Assembly (NCBI GenBank): GCA_028717045.1
Contig: JAQUON010000080.1
Location: forward strand, 1-6,003
Length of the DNA stretch: 6,003 nt
Direction of reading: 5' to 3'
Source: Candidatus Omnitrophota bacterium
Lineage (GTDB): Bacteria > Omnitrophota > Gorgyraeia > Gygaellales > Profunditerraquicolaceae
Part shown: in pieces, positions 1 to 5,779 of the stretch
How the letters are laid out: each line of letters opens with the position of its first letter
Numbering within the stretch: position 1 is the first letter of the stretch
The notes under the pieces: generated by a model
Database searches by the model: none
What the model was told of the DNA's origin: nothing
What the model saw: the letters and a program-made list of their open reading frames with translations, nothing else
Position numbers and translations under genes: made by a program

Positions 1-1624
1 GCAGTATCGCATGTTCGATCCCTCCGTTGTATTGGTCCACGGGCATCCAGTGTGCTGCTTCCTGCGTATCAAAAGGCCCTGCGGTAAACTGGGGAGAGCA
101 GAACCGTAGGAAATACCAGGAAGAATCAAAGAATGTGGCCATAGTATCGGTTTCTCTGCGGGCCTTAGATTTACACTGCGGGCAGATGGCATTGACGAAC
201 GTCTTGGATTTACCTAAAGGGCTTCCCCCTTCTCCGCTAAAAAAAACATCCTGCGGTAACAGGACGGGGAGGTCTGCGTAAGGTACAGGCACAGTACCGC
301 ACTGTGGACAATAGACAACCGGTATTGGGGTGCCCCAATAGCGTTGACGGGAAATGAGCCAATCGCGCAACCGCCAGTGGGCTTGTGGCCTACCGATGCC
401 TTTCTCCTCCATCCAGGCGGTAATCTTCTGCTTCGCTTCCTGATTTGCTAATCCGTCAAAATGGCCTGAATTAACCTGGATGCCGTCTCCCTCATACGCC
501 CCAGTCAATTCAAGAGGATTGCGTATCTGTGATCCGGGCTCTTGTATGACTATGCGCATCGGCAGATTATGTGCTTTCGCGAAAAGAAAATCGCGCTGGT
601 CATGGGCAGGCACTGCCATAATCGCACCGGTTCCGTATTCCATCAACACGTAATCGGCAATCCAAACTGGTATCTCTTCGCTATTGACGGGGTTAATCGC
701 AAAGCTGCCGGTAAAGACCCCTTCCTTTTTCACATCAGCTGCAGTGCGCGCGGCATCGCTTTCTTTCGCCGCCTTATCAATAAAACGCAGGGCTGCTTTT
801 TCCTGGGGGTTTCCCTTAAGTAAGTCTTTGACTAAAGGGTGTTCCGGAGCAAGCACAATATAGGTCGCTCCGAAAATAGTATCGGGCCTCGTAGTAAAAA
901 CGCGGATGCGGCCAGAGCGTTCTTTGAGCGGAAAATAAATTTCTACGCCTTCGCTTTTGCCTATCCAGTTCCTCTGCATGGCAATCACGCGCTCAGGCCA
1001 AAGCGTAAGCTGCGTAAGGTCATCCAGAAGCCTTTCTTTATATGCGGTAATCTTTAGGTACCATTGTTCCAGTTCTTTCTGTTCTACTTTGGTCTTGCAC
1101 CGCCAGCAGCCGCCGTCAATGACCTCTTCATTGGCAAGGGTCGTTGCGCAGGCCGGGCACCAGTTCACCAAAGAGGCCTTTTTATACGCCAGGCCTCTTT
1201 CGAACATCTTCAGGAATATCCACTGATTCCACCGGTAATAGCCGCTATCGCATGTGGAGATTTCCCTGCTCCAGTCATAGGAAAAACCAATCTTTTTTAA
1301 CTCCGCGCGCATCCATTCGATACACTTATGCGTCCACGTATCCGGCTTGGTCTTGTTTTTAATAGCGGCGTTTTCGGCTGGTTGGCCGAATGCGTCAAAC
1401 CCCATCGGATGCAATACCTCAAACCCCTGCATCCATTTATACCGGCTGCATACATCGGCAATGGTATAATTGCGCACATGGCCCATATGAATTTTACCGG
1501 AAGGATAAGGAAACATTTCGAGGCAGTAGAATTTCGGCTTACCTGTAGCAGCCGCCTCAAATACCTTGTGCTCCTGCCAGTACTGCTGCCATTTTTTTTC
1601 AATGGTCTTAAAAGGGTAACTCAT
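1..1624 (-). CDS. leuS: Leucyl-tRNA synthetase, N-terminal 541 residues (3' end cut by window edge)
   Basis: Class I aminoacyl-tRNA synthetase that charges tRNA-Leu with leucine in the cytoplasm. The frame is open from the ATG at 1624 to the window edge, so 541 residues are visible of the roughly 800-870 usual for the family. The ATP-binding signature PYPSGKIHMGH is at residues 39-49. A zinc-binding knuckle uses C156, C159, C173 and C176, and a second cysteine set is at C439, C442, C481 and C484. The CP1 editing domain carries TTRPDTIFG (244-252) and GTGAIMAVPAHDQRD (331-345), whose last Asp corresponds to the conserved editing Asp. The DSSWYFLR (500-507) and GGIEHAIL (534-541) blocks are typical of LeuRS. 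The KMSKS loop and anticodon-binding domain would lie beyond the window. The start is supported by the usual short lead before the HIGH motif and a weak AAGAAG-type ribosome site. It starts 7 nt after the receiver gene and is probably its co-transcribed neighbour. No frameshift was seen. Confidence 0.98.
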   Translation of the reverse strand, partial: MSYPFKTIEKKWQQYWQEHKVFEAAATGKPKFYCLEMFPYPSGKIHMGHVRNYTIADVCSRYKWMQGFEVLHPMGFDAFGQPAENAAIKNKTKPDTWTHKCIEWMRAELKKIGFSYDWSREISTCDSGYYRWNQWIFLKMFERGLAYKKASLVNWCPACATTLANEEVIDGGCWRCKTKVEQKELEQWYLKITAYKERLLDDLTQLTLWPERVIAMQRNWIGKSEGVEIYFPLKERSGRIRVFTTRPDTIFGATYIVLAPEHPLVKDLLKGNPQEKAALRFIDKAAKESDAARTAADVKKEGVFTGSFAINPVNSEEIPVWIADYVLMEYGTGAIMAVPAHDQRDFLFAKAHNLPMRIVIQEPGSQIRNPLELTGAYEGDGIQVNSGHFDGLANQEAKQKITAWMEEKGIGRPQAHWRLRDWLISRQRYWGTPIPVVYCPQCGTVPVPYADLPVLLPQDVFFSGEGGSPLGKSKTFVNAICPQCKSKARRETDTMATFFDSSWYFLRFCSPQFTAGPFDTQEAAHWMPVDQYNGGIEHAIL

Positions 1625-1631
1625 CGTCTTC

Positions 1632-2018
1632 TTATTTATTGTGAAGGGGGATCAAAGAAATCATGGTCTGAATGCCGCGCAGGATGCTCTCGGGCTTACA
1701 GGGCTTAGTCAGGTAATGGTCCGCTTCCATGTTATAACACTGTTTTACCGAGTCCAGTTCGGTTTTGGCGCTGATAATAATAACCGGCCTCCATTTGTCT
1801 TTATACTTTTGCCTGATTTCCTGCAATACCTCAAAACCGTTGAGCTTAGGCATGACCAGGTCAAGGAGCACCACATCGGGGTTCTCCTCTTGTACCTTAC
1901 GCAGGCCCTCTTCTCCATCAGAGGCACTGATCACTTCGTAGTCGTGGCGCAGGAGAATATTCTTCAAATATTCAATGATCTCTTGATCGTCATCTACAAT
2001 CAATACTTTGAATGCCAT
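1632..2018 (-). CDS. Stand-alone CheY-like response regulator (receiver domain only)
   Basis: A 128-aa single-domain receiver protein that would be phosphorylated by a histidine kinase and would act through protein-protein contacts, as it has no DNA-binding or enzymatic output domain. The acidic Mg-binding cluster is D9-D10-D11, the phospho-acceptor is D53 in VVLLDLVMP, the switch Ser is S83 in IIISAK, the switch aromatic is Y102, and the conserved Lys is K105 in LTKP. All key residues are present, so it should be active. A good ribosome site (AGAGAGGA) precedes the ATG. The gene begins 15 nt after the nfo stop and ends 7 nt before leuS, which suggests one transcript. No histidine kinase is in the window, so its partner and output are unknown; receivers of this form also occur in chemotaxis, motility and phosphorelay systems. 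Confidence 0.96.
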   Translation of the reverse strand: MAFKVLIVDDDQEIIEYLKNILLRHDYEVISASDGEEGLRKVQEENPDVVLLDLVMPKLNGFEVLQEIRQKYKDKWRPVIIISAKTELDSVKQCYNMEADHYLTKPCKPESILRGIQTMISLIPLHNK

Positions 2019-2033
2019 AAAGTCCTCTCTGTC

Positions 2034-2876
2034 TTAGTTGCGCAAGGCCCTGACAAAATCAAGATTCATCTTATCCGCCTCTTGAGTGTCCTTAGGCGTC
2101 TCTAAGATAAACGGCAGGCCCCTTAACTTCTTATGATTGATAATCCTTCTCATGCCCTCAACGCCGATATAGCCTTTCCCGATATGCTGATGCCGGTCAT
2201 GGCGGCTGCCCAATTTGTCCCGGGCATCATTTAGGTGGATAAGCTTCACCATATCCAGGCCGACATAAAAATCTATCTCGCCAAGCATTGCCTCAAGCCC
2301 TTCCTTGGTAGCGATATCATACCCGGCCAGGTAGGCGTGTGCCGTATCAAGGCAAAGGCCAAGGCGCTCCTTCTTCTTTATCCCATCGATAATCATCTTT
2401 TGGTGAATAAACTTATAACCCAGCCATGACCCTGAACCAGAGGTATTTTCCAGTAATATGCCCACCTTTGCAGCACTGGTCTTTTCAATAATGCGGTTGA
2501 GGGCCCGGATTAACCGGGCAATACCAGCTTCTTCGGAAGTCTTCTTGTGACTGCCCATATGGGTGACTATATAGTCGGCTTTTAACATGTGTGCTTCAAG
2601 GACATCTTCAATATATGCCTCAACGGAAGAGTGATACAACTGCTGGCTCGGAGAAGCCAGGTTGATCAAGTAAGGTATATGGATACAGAGAGGCCGTAAT
2701 TTATATTTTTCCTCCCTGTAGTTAAATTCTTCTATCTCTTGGGATTTTAAAAAATTATCCCTCCACCGCTGAGGATTGCGGGAAAATATCTGCATGGTGT
2801 TGCATCCTAATGCATGCGCCCGCTCCGGGGCTTCATGCAAGGCACTGCCAGCAGATATATGAACACCAAGCAACAT
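2034..2876 (-). CDS. nfo: Endonuclease IV (AP endonuclease, Nfo family)
   Basis: A 280-aa enzyme of base excision repair that cuts DNA 5' of abasic sites and removes 3' blocking groups, using a trinuclear zinc centre in a TIM barrel. All nine metal ligands of the family can be read: H66, H106, E143, D177, H180, H214, D227, H229 and E259. The start LLGVHISAGSAL and the blocks LCLDTAHAYLAGYD (174-187) and RHDRHQHIGKG (225-235) are family signatures. The length matches the usual 270-300 aa. The ATG at 2876 is the only plausible start, since the conserved first strand begins at residue 2 and an in-frame TAA lies just upstream. There is no ribosome site at normal spacing: the purine-rich GAGAGGAG is about 16 nt away and lies inside the promoter spacer. 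The gene heads the probable operon with the receiver protein and leuS. Confidence 0.98.
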   Translation of the reverse strand: MLLGVHISAGSALHEAPERAHALGCNTMQIFSRNPQRWRDNFLKSQEIEEFNYREEKYKLRPLCIHIPYLINLASPSQQLYHSSVEAYIEDVLEAHMLKADYIVTHMGSHKKTSEEAGIARLIRALNRIIEKTSAAKVGILLENTSGSGSWLGYKFIHQKMIIDGIKKKERLGLCLDTAHAYLAGYDIATKEGLEAMLGEIDFYVGLDMVKLIHLNDARDKLGSRHDRHQHIGKGYIGVEGMRRIINHKKLRGLPFILETPKDTQEADKMNLDFVRALRN

Positions 2877-2886
2877 AATGACTTAA

Positions 2887-2915
2887 ATTATACTCCTCTC
2901 AAAGACCAGCGTCAA
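2887..2915 (-). promoter_or_regulatory. Sigma70-type promoter of nfo operon
   Basis: Read on the minus strand there is a -35 TTGACG (2915-2910), a 17-bp spacer (2909-2893) and a perfect -10 TATAAT (2892-2887). Five of six -35 bases and all -10 bases match the consensus, with ideal spacing. The predicted start of transcription is near 2880, only about 4 nt before the nfo ATG. No LexA-type box was seen nearby. The match is seen directly in the sequence; its activity is inferred. Confidence 0.82.
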
Positions 2916-2951
2916 GCCATAGTCTTTTAAGGGAATACCGAATGAGGAGGG

Positions 2952-2977
2952 ACGAGCGGACAAATGCGCTGTCTCGT
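2952..2977. other. Imperfect stem-loop downstream of the TIR-like gene
   Basis: ACGAG (2952-2956) pairs with CTCGT (2973-2977) and ACA (2960-2962) pairs with TGT (2970-2972), leaving a 3-nt bulge and a 7-nt loop. It sits in the 135-bp gap between the TIR-like gene stop and the nfo promoter. It has no uridine tract on the minus strand, where a pyrimidine-rich CCCTCCTC follows, so it is not a canonical intrinsic terminator. It may still mark the end of the upstream transcript. Confidence 0.3.
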
Positions 2978-3011
2978 TCGTTAAAAATATTGGTTTAGCG
3001 TTTATTTTGGC

Positions 3012-3467
3012 TTATTCCTCTATCCATTGCTCTAAAGCTTCGATATCCCAAGCAAGGCTTTTTGTCGACCTACATTCCAGAGCCTTAGGAATAGGCATCT
3101 TCTCGGAACCCTCCAGAAACATGCCCCGGATCATCTTCCAGGCATTTCCCGGGAAAAGCGCATCTTTCATCTTATAAAAATTGTTAATCTCCCACTCAAC
3201 CCATGCATCCAGATAAGTCTCATTCCCTATTAAAACTACTAGTTTAGAGCAGTGTTCAATTTTTTTAATAATTTCTTCGCGCACCGATTTTGAACGACTA
3301 TCGTTCATCTGGCATATAATCAGTTTCTCGCTGCCATCGGGTAATATTTCCTTGCAGGAATGATCGTGAGTTTCAAATGCATGCTTTGATTTGTCCTTAA
3401 GCAAATCGAAGGCGTCAACCTGCTTCTGATCGGCGTGGTAAAAACTGGCAAATACGTTTATAGCCAT
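3012..3467 (-). CDS. TIR-like domain protein (ThsB/DUF1863 type)
   Basis: A 151-aa single-domain protein resembling the TIR-like family that includes ThsB, the sensor of Thoeris anti-phage defence. The first strand reads INVFASFYHADQKQ (3-16), in place of the common VFISFY start. The hallmark block KLVVLIGNETYLDAWVEWEI spans residues 75-94, matching the family pattern VxLIGxxT-x4-WVxxEI. E93 in that block is a candidate catalytic Glu, by analogy with TIR enzymes that cleave NAD+; this is inference. No signal peptide or membrane segment is seen. The ATG at 3467 has a good ribosome site (AAGGAG, 8 nt before it). It begins 61 nt after the rnk-like gene, and no ThsA-like SIR2/SLOG partner is in the window. 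The local sequence looks somewhat richer in A+T than leuS and nfo, which could reflect transfer. Assignment to the TIR-like fold is fairly sure; a defence role is not shown. Confidence 0.82.
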   Translation of the reverse strand: MAINVFASFYHADQKQVDAFDLLKDKSKHAFETHDHSCKEILPDGSEKLIICQMNDSRSKSVREEIIKKIEHCSKLVVLIGNETYLDAWVEWEINNFYKMKDALFPGNAWKMIRGMFLEGSEKMPIPKALECRSTKSLAWDIEALEQWIEE

Positions 3468-3528
3468 GGCTCATGCTCCTTTTTTATCGAACCTCAACGG
3501 GGGCCTGTTTTTCTCCAAACAACCCATA

Positions 3529-4047
3529 TTACAAACCATAGTCATTCAACGATTCTGGCTGGTATAATATCTCTTTAATCTTGAGCCTTCTTATCCCTGC
3601 AGGCACTTTCCATTTGATAACGTCTCCTACTTTATATCCCAATATAGCGGTGCCGATAGGAGCTAAAATAGAAATTTTATTCTGTTCGATATCTGCGTCT
3701 TCGGGATATACTAATTGATAAATCTCGTCTTTAGCCGTATCCACATCCCTAAGGCAGACCCTTGAGTTCATCGTAACTACATCGGAAGGGATCTTGTCGG
3801 CATCCACTATGATTGCCCTGTTTAATTCGGACTCGAGTTCTTCCATCCCCGCCCTCCCTGCGTCATTCCTTTGATTTTTTATTTTTCTTACTTCTTTAAT
3901 TAAACCCAAACCATCCCGCGAGCTAAAGCTGTAGTCACGCTCATCAAGTGAGTTCCGCTCAACATCCCGTTGAGATGCCATACGTGTAATTATTTCCTTG
4001 AGGCGGTCGAAATTCGGCTTCGTAATATAAATCTGTTTATCTTGCAT
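3529..4047 (-). CDS. rnk: Rnk/GreA-family RNA polymerase-interacting protein
   Basis: A 172-aa protein with a C-terminal GreA/GreB-like domain of the Rnk subtype, called a regulator of nucleoside diphosphate kinase. Rnk is known to bind RNA polymerase in competition with Gre factors. The Rnk signatures are clear: SELNRAIIV (73-81), IPSDVVTMNSRV (86-97), LVYPEDAD (112-119), ISILAPIGTAILG (125-137), GDVIKWKVPAG (141-151) and ILYQPES plus a terminal DYGL. Compared with E. coli Rnk (about 136 aa), the N-terminal helical part is longer by about 30-36 residues, covering roughly 22-65, and includes an acidic LDERDYS (34-40). A longer coiled coil could make it intermediate between Rnk and true Gre factors. 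The start is fixed by a strong AAGGAGGG ribosome site. It begins 24 nt after the PhoU-like gene, probably in one operon. Confidence 0.88.
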   Translation of the reverse strand: MQDKQIYITKPNFDRLKEIITRMASQRDVERNSLDERDYSFSSRDGLGLIKEVRKIKNQRNDAGRAGMEELESELNRAIIVDADKIPSDVVTMNSRVCLRDVDTAKDEIYQLVYPEDADIEQNKISILAPIGTAILGYKVGDVIKWKVPAGIRRLKIKEILYQPESLNDYGL

Positions 4048-4071
4048 TACAGCCCTCCTTAGTCGGCGGTA

Positions 4072-4692
4072 TTATTTAACCTTTATGGCAATTTCGGCAA
4101 TCTTCACAGTGCCGGCGGCAATATATTGCAGGCATTTCACTATAAATAATAGAATGGACCCGCCTTGTACTGGCGATGCAGCTGTCTTGTTTATTGCCAA
4201 TAAGTCCTCCTGCGTACGGCTGCATATCTTTTCTAATTCCAGGCTCCCTAAAATAGTTTTCTGCGCTAATACTGCGTCTTTTCTTAGAAAAGAAATCGCG
4301 GAATCCCAAACTATATTTTGAAAAATTTTCACGAATTCATGAATGTTAACCCTATATTTATCGGGGATACCTGTATCTAAATTTGACAGGGCCGCCGCAA
4401 TGCCGGTAGTCAATCCCGCAATTTGCTTTAATTCAACATTCACCCTTATGCCCGAAGATATAAGTTCCAGGACCTGGCCTTCGGGTTGATACTGTTCGAT
4501 GACGCCGGTAAAATATTGTTCAGACGCGGCGCAAAGAGACCTTATTTTTTTATTATAAGCTATTACCTCTTGTATCTTCTGGGTATCAAAATGCATCAGC
4601 GCGCTGGATGTTTTGCTTATAACCTCTTGCGTTAAGCGGCAGCACTTAAGCAAGTCTTCATTTAATTTTCTGAGTTCTCTGTCGATGCGCAT
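4072..4692 (-). CDS. PhoU-like helical bundle protein, divergent
   Basis: A 206-aa all-helical protein that reads like a divergent PhoU with two three-helix repeats. The first repeat runs from residue 1 to about 104 and contains IEQYQPEGQVLELISSGIRV (65-84) and then VELKQIAGLTTGIAAAL (86-102), matching the PhoU pattern Q-P-x2-x-D-L-R...E-R-I-G-D-x-A-x-N-I-A. The second repeat (about 118-206) ends in KCLQYIAAGTVKIAEIAI (186-203), the counterpart of ERIGDHAxNIAE. PhoU proteins regulate phosphate uptake through PhoR and Pst, and their E/D-x3-D motifs bind metal clusters. Here those acidic positions are replaced (KQIAG and QYIAA), so metal binding is probably lost. No Pst transporter or PhoR is nearby. 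The ATG at 4692 has a strong AGGAGGT ribosome site. The PhoU resemblance is by pattern only; an unrelated coiled-coil protein remains possible. Confidence 0.68.
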   Translation of the reverse strand: MRIDRELRKLNEDLLKCCRLTQEVISKTSSALMHFDTQKIQEVIAYNKKIRSLCAASEQYFTGVIEQYQPEGQVLELISSGIRVNVELKQIAGLTTGIAAALSNLDTGIPDKYRVNIHEFVKIFQNIVWDSAISFLRKDAVLAQKTILGSLELEKICSRTQEDLLAINKTAASPVQGGSILLFIVKCLQYIAAGTVKIAEIAIKVK

Positions 4693-4747
4693 TTCTCAAA
4701 TACCTCCTGCGCATGTAAGATAGTTTTGTATACCCAAATTAAAATAT

Positions 4748-4939
4748 TCATGTTGCATTATATTTTGATCCTCGCAATGGCTTGATAATAATATGCTTGG
4801 TTTCTAATTTATAGAACAGGCAATCCATAAATTTTCCGACACAGTATTCCTTTTTGCGTTTCGGGCGGATACGGAAAAACCCGTCTCCGCAGCAACCGCA
4901 ATAACCAATCGGCCTTGTAGTAACAAAATAAGGGCACAT
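4748..4939 (-). CDS. Small cysteine-rich protein, 63 aa (family copy 3)
   Basis: A 63-aa protein of unknown function with six cysteines: C2, C14, C16, C17, C33 and C40. The cysteine-rich front (GYCGCCGDGFF, 12-22), a basic stretch (RIRPKRKKE, 23-31) and the core CVGKFMDCLFYKLET (33-47) suggest a small metal- or Fe-S-binding protein; that role is inferred. There is no signal peptide. It aligns without gaps with the 53-aa protein at 5547-5708, sharing M1, P3, Y4, C14, C16, G20, F22, C33, G35, F37, D39 and K44, and its core also matches the fragment at 5859-6003. The ribosome site AGAGG lies 9 nt before the ATG. It starts 13 nt after the UPF0316 gene, so the two are probably co-transcribed. The shared pattern with two neighbours strongly supports that it is a real gene. 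Confidence 0.88.
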   Translation of the reverse strand: MCPYFVTTRPIGYCGCCGDGFFRIRPKRKKEYCVGKFMDCLFYKLETKHIIIKPLRGSKYNAT

Positions 4940-4952
4940 GATTCATTTCCTC

Positions 4953-5489
4953 TTACATAGCAGGACGAAGACGCGCTGCGGTCCTTACATCCCCTATGGT
5001 ATAAAATGCACCAGGGTCAAATTTCTTTATTATGCCTAATGTCCGGTCCAATAACTTGCGCCGCACAATTATAAAAATAATCTTAACAGGCCCAGATGTT
5101 CCCTGTGCGTCGATTGTGGTTGCGCCGTAACCATTTGCGCGGAAATACGTTAATAAGCCGACCGGGTCCTTGTCTGTTATGAATTGAACCGCTAAATTCC
5201 CTATAGCCATCCTTTTTTCTATGGTGATGCCGACAAAAGTCCCCATACTGAAGCCGGCCGCAAAGGCAATATAATTTATGGGGTTATTCAAATTCTGCAT
5301 TATTTGGGTGACGCCTACAAGCCAAATCAGCATTTCAAAAAACCCTATAATTGCGGCAAGCGCTCTTATCCCCCGGGTAACAAAAATAATCCTCATTGCC
5401 GCCATGCTTACATCCGCTGCCCGCGCCAGAAAAATCAAAAGGGGGATAGCTATTTGAACAAAAATGTTTTGCGGTATATAAAACTGCAT
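4953..5489 (-). CDS. UPF0316 membrane protein (DUF5698 plus DUF2179)
   Basis: A 178-aa inner membrane protein of unknown function. The N-terminal half has three predicted membrane helices at about residues 9-25, 43-63 and 70-90. The family blocks are LARAADVSMAAMRIIFVTRG (21-40), GFFEMLIWLVGVTQIMQNLN (49-68) and AAGFSMGTFVGITIEKRMAIG (77-97). The cytoplasmic DUF2179 domain (about 100-172) has the fold pattern FRANGYGATTIDAQG (116-130), IIFIIVRRKLLDRTLGIIKK (137-156) and FYTIGDVRTA (162-171). The length matches the family, which is near 170-190 aa. The ATG at 5489 follows a good AAGGAG ribosome site. It lies between two paralogous small Cys-rich genes, 57 nt after one and 13 nt before the other, which suggests a shared process. 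Family assignment is confident; no reaction or substrate is known. Confidence 0.92.
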   Translation of the reverse strand: MQFYIPQNIFVQIAIPLLIFLARAADVSMAAMRIIFVTRGIRALAAIIGFFEMLIWLVGVTQIMQNLNNPINYIAFAAGFSMGTFVGITIEKRMAIGNLAVQFITDKDPVGLLTYFRANGYGATTIDAQGTSGPVKIIFIIVRRKLLDRTLGIIKKFDPGAFYTIGDVRTAARLRPAM

Positions 5490-5546
5490 ATCAAATATTC
5501 TCCTTTAAATCTTTTATTCTTTATTGCCAAACGAATTATCTGCCTC

Positions 5547-5708
5547 CTACTGAGATTCTTCGTGGTATGTTTTTGCTTTAAAATAAGAGCGATCCTTAAA
5601 ATTTCCCAAGCAAGACTTCCTCATTAATTCTTCGCTAGGACAAAAAGAGCCTTCAGGGTGACAACTGCATAGGGCTTGCGTTTTTAACTCAAGCAGATAC
5701 GGCCACAT
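5547..5708 (-). CDS. Small cysteine-rich protein, 53 aa (family copy 2)
   Basis: A short gene with ATG at 5708 and TAG at 5547-5549. It begins MWPYLLEL and has cysteines at 14, 16, 23 and 33. The segment FCPSEELMRKSCLGNFKD (22-39) includes a PSEEL turn before the conserved cysteine. It aligns without gaps with the 63-aa protein at 4748-4939: C14, C16, G20, F22, C33, G35, F37, D39 and K44 fall at identical positions. The C40 of that protein is replaced by R40, so one putative metal ligand is missing here, while C23 is unique to this copy. The ribosome site AAAAGGAG sits 5 nt before the ATG. A perfect palindrome lies just upstream at 5726-5753. Function is unknown; metal binding is inferred from the cysteine pattern. 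The conserved spacing and the strong ribosome site argue that this is real despite its size. Confidence 0.85.
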   Translation of the reverse strand: MWPYLLELKTQALCSCHPEGSFCPSEELMRKSCLGNFKDRSYFKAKTYHEESQ

Positions 5709-5713
5709 GCCGT

Positions 5714-5718
5714 CTCCT
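5714..5718 (-). promoter_or_regulatory. Ribosome binding site of the 53-aa gene
   Basis: AGGAG on the minus strand lies 5 nt before the ATG at 5708, inside AAAAGGAG. It decides the start and is a main reason to call this short gene. It follows the palindrome at 5726-5753 by 7 nt, so folding of that palindrome could affect access to it. Confidence 0.8.
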
Positions 5719-5725
5719 TTTATAA

Positions 5726-5753
5726 TCCAGGGTTAGCATATGCTAACCCTGGA
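5726..5753. repeat. Perfect 28-bp palindrome between two small genes
   Basis: Both 14-base arms match exactly with no spacer: TCCAGGGTTAGCAT followed by its reverse complement, centred on 5739/5740. As RNA it could form a hairpin with about 12 pairs and a small loop. On neither strand is it followed by a uridine tract (ATTATAAAAGG on minus, CTTGCTTAAAC on plus), so it is not a textbook intrinsic terminator. It lies between the 41-aa gene stop (5780) and the ribosome site of the 53-aa gene. It could be a dimeric regulator operator, an mRNA processing or stabilising hairpin, or a degenerate terminator. Confidence 0.85.
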
Positions 5754-5779
5754 CTTGCTTAAACAGGCCAGTATTTTTG

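Noticed and set aside
542..823. Plus-strand open frame of 93 codons and several similar ones between 27 and 1362
   Set aside because: All are mirror frames of leuS, whose minus-strand frame is uninterrupted from 1624 to the edge with conserved motifs throughout.
1328..1708. A 126-codon plus-strand open frame
   Set aside because: It is antisense to the well-supported leuS and receiver genes and shows no protein signature.
1641..2105. A 154-codon plus-strand open frame
   Set aside because: It lies antisense to the receiver gene, whose protein has all family residues; the plus-strand product resembles no family and has no ribosome site.
4076..4309. A 77-codon minus-strand frame inside the PhoU-like gene
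   Set aside because: It overlaps the PhoU-like frame entirely, has no ribosome site and its composition looks like an out-of-frame reading.
4693..4747. A 20-codon frame starting with MQHEYF in the gap before the PhoU-like gene
   Set aside because: No ribosome site, very short and no similarity to neighbours.
5490..5546. Possible promoter TTGGCA, 17 bp, TAAAGG before the UPF0316 gene
   Set aside because: The -10 element matches only half of the consensus; not reported as a feature.
5304..5627. A 107-codon plus-strand open frame
   Set aside because: It is antisense to the UPF0316 gene and the 53-aa Cys-rich gene, both better supported.
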